A stretch of DNA of 20,167 nucleotides, from contig CM044503.1 of NCBI GenBank assembly GCA_024364805.1, forward strand, positions 47,873,423-47,893,589, in the 5' to 3' direction. The translations under genes and the position numbers were made by a program. The stretch is from Euprymna scolopes. Lineage: Eukaryota; Mollusca; Cephalopoda; Sepiida; Sepiolidae. Positions within the stretch are counted from its first letter, which is position 1, and the number at the start of each line of letters is the position of its first letter. The notes beneath the pieces were generated by a model. The model saw nothing but the letters and a program-made list of their open reading frames with translations. It was not told the DNA's origin and did not search any database. Shown one piece after another: positions 1 to 9,451 of this stretch.

Positions 1-131
1 TTTTTTCATGCTATTTTAATAGAGCTTTATTTCATGCTATTTTAATAGAGCTTGTTTTCATGCTATTTTAATAGAGCTTTTTTTCATGCTATTTTAAAAG
101 AGTTTTTTCATACTATTTTAATAGAGCTTTT
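1..131. repeat. AT-rich minisatellite, five copies of a ~26 bp unit
   Basis: Five head-to-tail copies of a unit whose core reads CATGCTATTTTAATAGAGCT, separated by short T-runs of varying length. The first three copies are almost identical. The fourth and fifth carry single-base changes, such as AAAAGAG and CATACTA. The array begins at the window edge, so it may extend further to the left. No open frame runs through it. Confidence 0.9.
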
Positions 132-219
132 TTAATATATTTAATGTTTTAATTTATACAGATTTTGCATGTATTATTATAGTATCAGACCTCTATTGAT
201 AATGACCGTCATACAATAT

Positions 220-261
<42 letters not shown>

Positions 262-1989
262 CATAAAAGTTAGAACATATATATAAAGTTTAAACTCATA
301 TGTATATATATATATATATAATATATGTTTATATGAAGTCAGAAGTAAAATAACTCAAAATAATATTTCAGTTGTACAAGAAAATCAATTTCTCTTACAA
401 CTTTACTTACCATTCATGGCATTCTCCGTAGTACACACAACTTCATCTTTAGATAAAATTATATACGGATATAAAATCTGTCATATCTATTTCAGTTTTA
501 AATACGAAGCAAACTCATCTCTAAAAAAGGAGGAGATTTTGTGTGAAACTAGAAATACAATTTTAAAAAGTTTGAAGCTAAAGTAAGAAAGCAAATTTAA
601 AACAAAAAACAGAAACTGCTTTAGTCTAGGCGTATTTCTCGAACATTGATAGAACATATAATTAACTCATCCTAAATTCTGATAACATTTATGAGTCTTA
701 TTTTCTATATTTTTCTTATGTCTGTAGCATTGCCTTGTTTCGACGTATATACGCATATACTGCTGTAGTAATTTAGTCTAAAGTTACTTATAGATTATAA
801 ATGAGGTTAAGATATTCAGATACCTTGATGGATTGGATGTTTTATGTGTGCCCGTGTCTACATTTAAGGATTAATTCGCTCCTTGGATTAGACATGTTAT
901 TATATCAGTACGTCAATATCCAAATACTGTCTTACGAGCATAGATTGTAGCTCTGTTTAAAGTCTTTACGGGTTTGGGATCTGTACTAAATAGGTGCAGC
1001 AGTTTTCTTATTTCCCTAAGGTGGACCCAACTTTAATTTTTAACAGTGCTACTACTATAATATTTTTTAAGTACATATTAACATTTTATGCCTAGTGACA
1101 CATGTGTATGTATGTTTGAAGTGGTGAGTCCTGCTGGTTGGGCAATTTGAATCCAGTCACAAAGCCATCCTCGACTATGTAGACTAGTATTGTTCCTCAA
1201 ATCCTCTTAAAGGGTTCAACCGTGTGTGAATGTGTGAAATGTTAAGATCGGACCCGTTTGATCATTCATTCTTGTTATATGAATGGTTTAAAGTAACGTT
1301 TCTGAATACTTCATATGGAATATGATATCTGTATATATGCCTAATGATTGCATATACACATATCACTTTCGCAGTCGGCTGATAAGTTACAGAGTTCAAG
1401 TTTGGTCTACGGGTATACTGCGATTGTGTGTAGTAATTTATACATGTAAGAATATTCTTTAATAACGAGATTTAGCCCAGGAATCAGCAGGTGTAGTATT
1501 CCTAGAGATGCTCGGTATTTCCCAGAGAAAACCTGTAACATAACTTCGTTCAACTCATTAATCCTTTGGTCGTTATAACGGTAATACTTCTGTGAAAACA
1601 AAATTCCAATTACTTCTTTTTTTAGTAATGGCATTAACATATGCATAGAGGCGTTGATAACATTAAATAATATAAATGCTCATTTGATCCCAAAATAATG
1701 TTTTTTCCATAAATTTAGATGTTATATATCTGGGGTAACGCCAATCAAGAAAATATAAATTCTGTTTTGGTTATTAGATTTGGACTTTTAACTAAAAAAA
1801 TCATACAAACATACACACAGATAATATATAAACTTGGAACAGCTTGAGATAGTCTAATATAACTAATAAAAATGATTAGTGATAGTTTTTTCTGTGATTG
1901 ATTTATCTAATATATAAGTATCGATTTTCTTCCGTGGAAGCATTATGTTGATCTATTTTTAAAAATTTGTTTTCTTTCTTTCCTATCAT
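132..1989. other. AT-rich non-coding stretch with (TA)n tracts
   Basis: No recognisable gene or element was found in this stretch. It contains two dinucleotide tracts, (TA)n at about 223-257 and a second at about 302-320. The sequence around 820-1,030 and 1,100-1,220 is less simple and could be decayed repeat, but neither strand gives a protein motif I can name. A 79-codon frame on the minus strand at 1,407-1,646 shows no recognisable domain and looks like chance. Confidence 0.6.
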
Positions 1990-2140
1990 TTATAAAAAGT
2001 GATTTCATTTTCTTTTTTCAGAGGACATTAAATTGTTCTTCTGAGACTTTTACATTCAACGGAGAAAAAAGACCAAATACCCTAGTGTTTTGATGTTATG
2101 TCTTGAATATAATAAACTAGTTATGGCCAAAGTTTTATTT
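1990..2140 (+). other. Possible 3'-terminal exon: acceptor, short open frame, poly(A) signal
   Basis: A pyrimidine-rich tract at about 2,003-2,019 ends in CAG at 2,019-2,021, a good match to a spliceosomal 3' splice site. From 2,022 one frame is open for 23 codons, starting RTLNCSSE and ending RPNTLVF, then TGA at 2,091-2,093. AATAAA follows at 2,111-2,116, with a T-rich stretch after it. The order of acceptor, short coding tail, stop and polyadenylation signal is what a last exon looks like. No matching donor or upstream exon is recognisable in the window, and the encoded tail matches no family I know. Chance is a real alternative in sequence this AT-rich. Confidence 0.3.
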
Positions 2141-2181
2141 CATTCAGACAAAACACTAAGAAACAGAGTCTAATTAGAGAT

Positions 2182-2207
2182 GGGACCCGTTTTTTGGTCA
2201 CCCTGTA
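2182..2207. repeat. Single Tc1/mariner-like inverted-repeat end with TA
   Basis: On the minus strand this reads TA-CAGGGTGACCAAAAAAC followed by GGGTCCC. Tc1/mariner elements commonly end in CAGGGTG(G/A)CCA-type inverted repeats next to a duplicated TA. I found no partner end in the window and no transposase next to it, so this is a lone end or a chance resemblance. An (AAT)n tract begins a few bases beyond it. Confidence 0.35.
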
Positions 2208-2210
2208 ATT

Positions 2211-2214
2211 GATG

Positions 2215-2253
<39 letters not shown>
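2211..2253. repeat. (AAT)n microsatellite
   Basis: About 13 uninterrupted ATA/TAA trinucleotide units. On the minus strand this produces a run of tyrosine codons inside a spurious 94-codon frame. Confidence 0.95.
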
Positions 2254-3007
2254 TTTCGTATCAATTTGTATGCATGGAAAACTCGTTTCTTTTATGCAAA
2301 CGAATACTCTAATGTAAGATAATATTTTCTCCATCTTCACGAGAGAAATAAAGACAGTCAAATCTGCGTACCGTTCTTTCCCAGAAAGAACATGGTGGGG
2401 AAATACAACCAGAAACGTCGTATACTTAGAGGACGCGATGAACGCAGGTGGCATTTAACATTAATTAACTTTATGCTCCCCCCCCCAAAAAAAAATACTG
2501 ATAGTATCTGTTACTGATGCAATTAAATAATTATACTTGTTTTGTATTTGGTGACATCTTATTACCGCTGTTGTCTTCAATCTCTCAACGTATATACGGA
2601 TTCAGATGAATTTCTTCGCACCAGCTGTTGTTTATTCGAAATAATGTTTTTTATTATCCTGTAAATGAAGTAAACATTGACAGTAAACGTGATTTTGAAA
2701 TTACGAAGGCAAGACTGAATATCTAAATATGCTATGAACTGTATTGTTTATCCTCGGAAATTTAACCATGTGAGAAACTGTCTAATGAAACAAATATTAT
2801 GTATTTCTGTTAGAATACTGGTCTCACGAAAGGTATCATATATAAATATAGCATTAGTTTTAAATGTTAGTGTTTGCATCTTTTTGAATAGTATAGTACG
2901 GATTCAGGCGCAATCATAAAAATATTATGACGTTTACAACAACAAACATTGTTCCAACCTTATCAACCGAGTAACGTAATCTATAATTACCTAGTGACCT
3001 AGTTTCT
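2254..3007. other. Non-coding stretch with a short perfect hairpin and C9A9 run
   Basis: No gene was recognised. GTTCTTTC at 2,373-2,380 and its perfect reverse complement at 2,384-2,391 form an 8 bp stem with a three-base loop. A compound homopolymer of nine C followed by nine A lies at 2,478-2,495. A 61-codon plus-strand frame at 2,734-2,919 has no recognisable motif. Confidence 0.55.
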
Positions 3008-3136
3008 AAATAAATAAATGAATAAATAATAATAATAATAATAATAATAATGATAATAATAATAATAATAATAATAATAACGATAAAAGCAATAATAATA
3101 ATAAATAACAAAAATAACAACAACAATAACAACAAC

Positions 3137-3168
<32 letters not shown>

Positions 3169-3206
3169 TAATAATAATAATAATAATAATTAATAATAAT
3201 AATAAA
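3008..3206. repeat. Large compound AAT microsatellite
   Basis: About 200 bp, starting as AAAT units and then AAT units, interrupted by AAC, GAT and AAC-AAC variants near 3,080-3,140. The interruptions suggest an old array. On the minus strand it translates to poly-Leu and poly-Ile, which accounts for the apparent 84-codon frame there. Confidence 0.95.
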
Positions 3207-3990
3207 GTTAGGACTATCTGTATATTTTTAAGTATAAATGGGTCCTTTAGTATACTACTGCTACATTGGTTCCCCTTCCGCCTCTAAAAGCACAGCCACC
3301 CCGTCAAAGGTGTTCGATAAATGAAAACCTTTAACGCGTTGGATACGTGTCAGATAAGTAGAAAATTGTTTAATACTTTTTAAACGACAAATTATAGTAA
3401 CATATCCCTGTGTTTACTGTATTTTTGCTTTATTTTCTCACTGATAAGGAAGCCAAACCAAACGCCGCTTCTGTAAAGTTTCTCGTCTTTTGAGTTGATA
3501 TGTTCTGGGAAAATATTCTCCCAAGTGTGCTAAATTGTTTTTTTATTAAAATTATTTATTTTGACTCAATCTCTGCCAAATATAATATTAATTCTAGTCA
3601 GTGGTTAAATGCAAATGTATCTAAAATATCCCTCCCCTGAAGGGAGAAAGGAAGGGGAAAAATCGGTAACTATATCCGACGGTATTACGACGAATCCACA
3701 ATTCAAATACACTTGTAAATATGGGAGGGGAATCTATCTTCAAATACATCTAATTTCAAATTACAACCACGGACTTATACTAAGTAAATATTAATAAGTC
3801 CTTTGAACCGCTTCCTTAAATTTTATTTTTATTTTATTATCATTATCTTTTTTGTCCATGTCCCATATATATGTGTGATAGTGCACGATACCTTCTGTAT
3901 ACATGGGCGCGTTACACTATCCCTGCAGCAGAACCACAGGTAAAACAACTCTGGGCCCGGTGTTGCCACCAATACCAAAATATGAAAAAT
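3207..3990. other. Non-coding stretch, no recognisable feature
   Basis: No gene, RNA or element was recognised. Short frames at 3,609-3,794 (plus) and 3,829-4,044 (minus) show no domain, and the minus one runs into the start of the LINE copy. The left edge of that LINE copy cannot be placed exactly and may extend into this stretch. Confidence 0.5.
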
Positions 3991-3999
3991 GTCAATTAT

Positions 4000-4942
4000 A
4001 AATAATCCAAACCGTGGGACCCAGAAGAAAGATCTGGGTGTCATGATCGACAGGTGCTCCTTCGGTAGCCAGCATGAGGGACCCGGTCGTCATCCTGCGA
4101 ATGTTGGCCAAATTTCTAATTTCAGAAACTACAAATAACATGGACACTGAACAGGAAAGTATAATCTCTAATTTCAGGGAACAAAATGATACCAAACAAA
4201 CACTGTACAACCATGATAACTATCAAAAGGAAAAACCCGAAGAAAGAAATGGACAAGAAAAGAGAATAGACTCGTGATGGAATGCTACTATAGAAGTCAT
4301 CGTAAATATAGATATGGAGGTTATCGGAAACGAATGAAAGAACTATGGGACCTATCCAGTGACTTCCATACGACATAACAAAGAATTGCAGACCAAGCAA
4401 GACTGATACTCAAGAAAGGTTGGCTCTCTAAACTAGAATTAACAGACATACGGCGAAAAATAAATGATGAAACTGAACAAGAAGCACCCCCCACCGAAAC
4501 CGCATGTAGAGCAACACCACAAGTTGAGGCCCCACATATAAAAACACCAAAGGCCGACGACCACCAAAGAACGAAGACACAAACGTGGAAACTGAGAACA
4601 ATGAAACAGAACTAACAGAGAATGAAGCAAATGAACTACATAAAATAATACAGCTGAGGAACGAGGGAAAAACAAAGCTACCATCGTTAAGGAACCAAGA
4701 GCAGAAGAAACTGAAAACAAAAGACCATGTGAGCCAATAATAATAATGGGACCTTGGGGAGGCTTAGTGCCACTGAAATCCCAGCAAAGACCAATAGCTG
4801 CTGCCAACTAAAAAAACAATGGCCAGTAGCTGTTGCGATTAAGCAAATTTATTTGCAAATGTAACAGGAAGAGGTGGAGTATACTGGAAACCTGGGAGAC
4901 TTGTTCTAAATCAGCTTCCAGTCTGAAAGCTCTTGGTGAGCC

Positions 4943-4991
<49 letters not shown>

Positions 4992-5303
4992 GAAAGCAGT
5001 TGGTATAGCGATGGTAGTAGTAGTAGTCTTGGACTTGAGCAATTAATGAGTATATGAAAAAAAAACGTCAAAAATCCGAGAAAGATGTGGCGTCAAAAAC
5101 AAAAGAGCGGATGTTTACCGAATGATAGGTGCACCATTGTTTCGTGACTAATTCACTGTACATGACAAACCGGAAACGATTTGATTGGTTACTTCGAGAC
5201 ACTAATGCGCCAATGAGACAACAAAAAAAAAGAGCAAACGTATCCCCATTGATGAAAGATGTGAGAATGTTTCCAGACGAAAGATTCAATGGAAACTGGA
5301 GAT
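4000..5303 (+). mobile_element. LINE copy A, internally deleted non-LTR retrotransposon
   Basis: This is a decayed LINE on the plus strand. From 4,284 the frame gives YRYGGYRKRMKELWD and, after one stop codon, QRIADQARLILKKGWLSKLE. These blocks resemble the region upstream of the reverse transcriptase in a widespread invertebrate LINE type. In another frame, at about 4,610-4,730, NEGKTKLPSLRNQEQKKLK fits the next block of the same family. The sequence then jumps at about 4,747 to the 3' untranslated region, shared with copy B (11,976-12,617). Reverse transcriptase and C-terminal domains are absent. The shared part contains an AAT microsatellite (4,942-4,991) and ends at GGAGAT (5,303), the last base matching copy B. 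The left boundary is uncertain. Stops and frame changes mean it is inactive. Confidence 0.65.
4942..4991. repeat. (AAT)n microsatellite inside LINE copy A
   Basis: About 16 AAT units following GTGAGCC. The same position in LINE copy B carries a CTA tract followed by AAT units. The array is therefore part of, or hosted by, the mobile unit and is not a simple end tail. Confidence 0.9.
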
Positions 5304-5700
5304 TTATCTTAGTTTGATATTATTCTTGGCTAAAGAAACGGACTTATTCTGAGGTAGATGTGTGTGAGTACGAAATGGAGGAGCTATTAGAGATAGCTAA
5401 AGAGAAAGAGAGGTATAGAGATGGCGTCAAAGTAAGATTGAGAACGCGAGAGTGTGAAAGTAACACAGATTGAAATAGAAATTGAAAGAATGATGGAAGG
5501 AACGAGTGAAAGAAAAAGGAGAATATTGAGAGAGTGAATAATATCGATAGAGTGATAGGGAGAGAGTAGAAAATTGAAAGGGAGAGTATAAGAGAAATAG
5601 GGAAATATGGTAGTAGGAGAAAGGGGGGAATAGTGGTACTGAATATGAGGAAAAATGTATTATAGGAGGATATGAAAAGAGTAAATAATTATCTAGGGCT
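5304..5700. repeat. Purine-rich GA/GAAA-type degenerate stretch
   Basis: From about 5,380 to 5,670 the plus strand is dominated by A and G, with repeated AGAGA, GAAAG and GGGAGAG words and few pyrimidines. It is cryptic simple sequence, not a clean tandem array. No open frame longer than a few dozen codons crosses it. Long purine-pyrimidine tracts of this kind can adopt triplex structures; that is known of the class and not shown here. Confidence 0.6.
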
Positions 5701-5713
5701 TGGAAATTATTAC

Positions 5714-5717
<4 letters not shown>

Positions 5718-5789
<72 letters not shown>
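5718..5789. repeat. (TA)n microsatellite, ~36 units
   Basis: An essentially perfect alternating TA tract about 72 bp long, the longest pure dinucleotide run in the window. It separates a purine-rich stretch on the left from a T-rich stretch on the right. The 86-codon frame across it (Ile-Tyr repeats) is an artefact of the tract. Confidence 0.95.
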
Positions 5790-5792
<3 letters not shown>

Positions 5793-7557
5793 TAAAATAT
5801 TTTAGTTTTTATTCATTTTTATTTATTTATTTATTCTTTATTTATATTTTATTTTCTATTTATTTATTAATTTATGTATTTTTATTTATTTATTTTCCTG
5901 TTAGTATAACTCTTGCTGACATTTTTAAGTGATGACATGTACATTTCAGTTGACCTATATTATTTTGCCCTATATATATTTTTCGCGCCTTTAACATTTC
6001 CTGTCTGTGTCAGTTATTTTATATTTTATTTTTAACTTTATCATCTTTTTTTTTCCTCTGTCTCTTCCATGATCTTTCTTATTTAGTTTTATGTCTCGGA
6101 AGTAGAGTGAAAAGCATATTTTATTTTTCTTCTATTAATATTATTGGAATTTTTTTCTTTTTTTCCTTGTACACGTTTTTGTGAATTATTCCATGGATTT
6201 CTGCCTTTGGATTATTATGGACCGTCTTCTTCCAATTACGGGATTTCCCTGGATTTTACTTGTACAAATGGAAATTCTTTTAACTTTCTTGAAGTTTTAC
6301 ATTTGGATTTTATCGCCACTTGATTTTTTATCTTTCACCAGACTATCCATTCATGTGTAATCACTTTTTTCACCATACTCCCTCTGCTGCGAATGGACGC
6401 TATTTTGCTTTTCAGCACGATTATTGAAAATAGTTTTTCGAGTGGTTGTGGATATGGAGAAAATTATACGAAAAGAGAAGTTGATACAACCTGGGTAATC
6501 CATTATCGAGAGGAGTCCAATGTCGTTCGGGGTTATAAATCCAGGTGGGCAGAAAATAGGCCCATGGGATAAAGCGATATTCCCATATAGCGAAAGCGTA
6601 TTGTTCCTTATTGATTTTTTCGAAAAGTATAGGTGGCAGCCTTATTCGTTATTGCGTTGAGTGTGTGTTGGTTTCAGTAGTCCAAATGCTTTCTCAGTGT
6701 TGACAAAGTGTGTCCGAAATTGTGTAGATATGCCATTCCATTGTAATTATCCCCGTGAGTAATAGAAATTGAGCATTGAATTAAATATGTAATGAACTTC
6801 GAAATCAATAATGTAGATAGTAAAATAATCCCGGAGATATTCAGAACGGTGTGTTAGACGGCTTGCTTCAAGTGTGAAGCTCTGTAGAAAGATAGTTCGT
6901 TTTCTTGTTTATAGTGGGTGAGGGAAGCCTTTTAGATGAGAGGAAGAGGAGAGTAGGGGTGAAGTAGAGAGGGTAAAGAGAGAGCGGAAGGGTTAAATTT
7001 GGGCGAGCATACAGGTTCTTAATTAAATTTCTTCGGCGGCGGGGGGGAGGAATTGTATTTTAGCATTCTTTAAAAGGGTTGACCTCTTGATTTTAAGTTC
7101 AAGTGAGAAATGGATATTCTTGTGAATGTCAATGGATGTGCGTGATAAGGGGTGGGTGTGCTGTTTATGCTGTGCGGATGGATGAGCGGATGAAGCGGAG
7201 ATAGAGACGAGTCAGGGTGTGAAAATATGGAATGTTTGGAGGGTTACTTAATTAAGTGAATTTAAGGTTGGGTTCTTTTAATTTTGAGTGTATATTTAAA
7301 GGTGACTTGATTAGTTGAGATAAGTCAGTTCAATAGGCTTGTTGTCGTAATGTGATCTGGTTTAATTAAGTTTGTTTAAATTTTATTTAAAATACATGTA
7401 TTTCTGTTTGGAGGCGATCTATGGATTAGTTTGTTTTGTTGTTTGTTGAGTTGGAATTGATATTTGAGTGAGTGCTTTATATACTGTGGCTAATTAGATA
7501 TTTTTATAAACGGGAGAATTGATTTAAATGTGGGTCTGGGTATGAGGTCGCCCAAGC
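5790..7557. other. T-rich then G/T-rich non-coding stretch
   Basis: From 5,790 to about 6,350 the plus strand is strongly T-rich, with TTTA and TTAT words and pyrimidine runs. From about 6,860 to 7,560 it is G/T- and G/A-rich, with a G run near 7,040. The middle part (about 6,360-6,720) is more complex and could be an old repeat or a regulatory region, but I recognise no family. No open frame of useful length occurs on either strand. Confidence 0.5.
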
Positions 7558-7599
7558 GTGGTTGATTTTAACTATTTATATAATGATTACTTGTATATC

Positions 7600-8660
7600 C
7601 ACCTGCAAAAACTTAAACACAAGTGCAAATATAAGCACATATATACTCACAGACACACATACATACGTACATATACATATATAGGCATACATATATACAT
7701 ATACATAGTATACACTTGCACACAAACACTGATCCATACCATGCTTACATAAATACAGGCTTATATACATGCGCATCGTTATAGTAATGCACATGTGCAC
7801 TCAATTACATATATACATATCATAACGTAAACACGCATATTAGAGAAGGGAACTACTTATACAGCCGGGCGATTATGCATCCGGGCGATTACGCGTGCGT
7901 GCGTACTCGAATGTACAACTGCGCTCATATGCACAGACGAACATCGATATAATCAAGTGCAAGCATGCAAGTCAAACCCCCTTATTTGACATACCATCGT
8001 ATGCATACATCTACATAAGTGTTATGTCTAAAAAGAGATAAAGGTGCGCACACTGATATATCTAACATACAAATACAGCGAGCGTGCACCAACCTTTAAA
8101 GATAACAAATGGTCGGGTTTATCTAACGATTCCATTTTAGAGAGAGGGATAATCTCCCATTGTCAACACCTTTATATGGTCCAGGGAGAAATAGATAGTT
8201 AAAGTGTACCAATATACGGCTAAGGTGTGTAACTCCGTTAAATGTCCATGTTCACACAAACGCACGCACATACATATATATATAATATATATATATATAT
8301 ACATAGACACACATACATACTCATATACACGCACACACACACCACACACGTGCATACGTACATATATGCACTACAGCTCATAATCATATGTATATACACT
8401 CAACACAAAACGAAACATCTGCAAGCTCACACACATATATATATATACATATATATACACCCACATATATAAGGAAATGAAGTTAATGGAGACAAGATCA
8501 TGAACATATATATACACATACACATACACACTTATATACACATATACACACATATACACATATATACATATATATATACAGATGTACAGCCATACATATA
8601 TAGACATATACAAACATATACTTGCTCAAACGTGCACATGTTTAAGTACACATATAGACA
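7600..8660. repeat. ~1 kb cryptic simple-sequence block of CA/TA/GTAC words
   Basis: The plus strand is a patchwork of ACACAC, ATATAC, ACATAC and CATATA words with alternating purines and pyrimidines, notably 7,640-7,720, 8,260-8,350 and 8,430-8,610. Unrelated sequence (about 7,840-8,240) interrupts it. Apparent open frames on both strands here (for example 8,242-8,472 plus and 8,371-8,613 minus) consist of Thr-His-Ile-Tyr or Tyr-Ile-Cys-Val repeats and are not genes. Alternating CA/TA tracts can form Z-DNA or cruciforms as a class property. Confidence 0.8.
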
Positions 8661-8813
8661 TTCGTAAATATTAACAATGCTACAGCGCATGCAACATCCA
8701 CCCTCTCATGCGTGCATACATATAAACTCATACAAGCGTTAATATACATATAGGGACAAGATGCCAAAACTAGTTCAGGTATGGTGACTTAAGTGATTTT
8801 GAGCTGACTATAC

Positions 8814-9077
8814 TTGATTTTTTTTCTGTGCTTGCATAACGAAATAAGCTCATTTTTGGCGTTTATCGTGGCTTTAGGATATGTTATTATTCAAACTGCT
8901 TTTGAAGTGCAAACATTGCAGAATTTTTATTTAGGGGTGTATGAATTAGATTTTTTCAATAAATCCCATTTTAGCGAGTACGGAATATTTCTATATTGGA
9001 GGTCTTTAATCAGAGTTGTTAGGGAGGTGCCTCTATTACTATTTGGATTTTCATTATTAAAAGAACGTAAAAACTAA
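8814..9077 (+). other. Unassigned 87-codon open frame
   Basis: The frame begins MIFFLCLHNE and ends LKERKN before a stop. It is rich in hydrophobic residues, with one plausible membrane-like stretch near residues 13-30. No family is recognised, there is no obvious promoter, and a degraded Penelope-like fragment starts just downstream. It may be chance, or part of the decayed element next to it. It is listed only because it is non-repetitive and open across its length. Confidence 0.15.
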
Positions 9078-9084
9078 TATACCA

Positions 9085-9378
9085 AAGGATTTTTTAAATA
9101 ATTGAACAATCCTTTCAACACCCCATGGATACAGCACTATATTAAATAAAAATGACAATAAAAATCTCTTACTTCACTATGCCTAACATAGCACAAACGA
9201 TGATAACATCAAACAACTCTAAAATAATAAAAGCTCAGGCCCATCCCCCGCAGATTCCACCCACACAAAATTGCAATTGCCGAAACAAACAATCTTTCCC
9301 TTAAGAAATGATTGAATCCACAAGGACGTAATCTACTCATGTACAGTCACTGAACTCCCAACCACAACAACAACCCTA
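9085..9378 (+). mobile_element. Penelope-like retroelement fragment (linker before GIY-YIG)
   Basis: Read across more than one plus-strand frame, this stretch gives ILNKN, KISYFTMPNIAQT, a proline-rich spacer, NCNCRNKQSFP and then VIYSCTVTEL. The order (NKN-T-K-I-S-Y, a CNC-R cysteine cluster, then V-I-Y-x-x-x-V-T) is characteristic of the segment between the reverse transcriptase and the GIY-YIG endonuclease of Penelope-like elements. That family copies itself by reverse transcription and is common in molluscs. The fragment is interrupted and stops at a CA/TA microsatellite, and no GIY-YIG domain is visible beyond it. It is a dead remnant. The family call rests on motif recall and not on a search. 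Confidence 0.6.
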
Positions 9379-9397
9379 ACACACACACACACACACA

Positions 9398-9448
<51 letters not shown>
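9379..9448. repeat. Compound (CA)n(TA)n microsatellite
   Basis: Nine to ten AC units followed after TCT by about 24 TA units. It directly abuts the Penelope-like fragment, so it may mark where that copy was truncated. Confidence 0.95.

Positions 9449-9451
<3 letters not shown>

Noticed and set aside
1-131. CRISPR-like array of repeated units
   Set aside because: The spacing is only a few T residues with no unique spacers, and the setting is eukaryotic; it is a minisatellite.
1130-1420. Words resembling tRNA B boxes (TTTGAATCC, GTTCAAG) that might mark a SINE
   Set aside because: No A box at proper spacing, no cloverleaf and no tail could be found.
2914-3168. 84-codon minus-strand frame of poly-Leu and poly-Ile
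   Set aside because: It is the translation of an AAT microsatellite.
4439-4807. 122-codon minus-strand frame, hydrophobic
   Set aside because: It is antisense to LINE copy A, whose plus-strand motifs are recognisable.
5672-5932. 86-codon plus-strand frame that looks like a membrane protein
   Set aside because: Its hydrophobic character comes from the (TA)n tract and the T-rich sequence after it.
7558-8613. Several open frames on both strands rich in Thr, His, Tyr, Ile, Cys
   Set aside because: All lie over CA/TA simple sequence and mirror each other on opposite strands.
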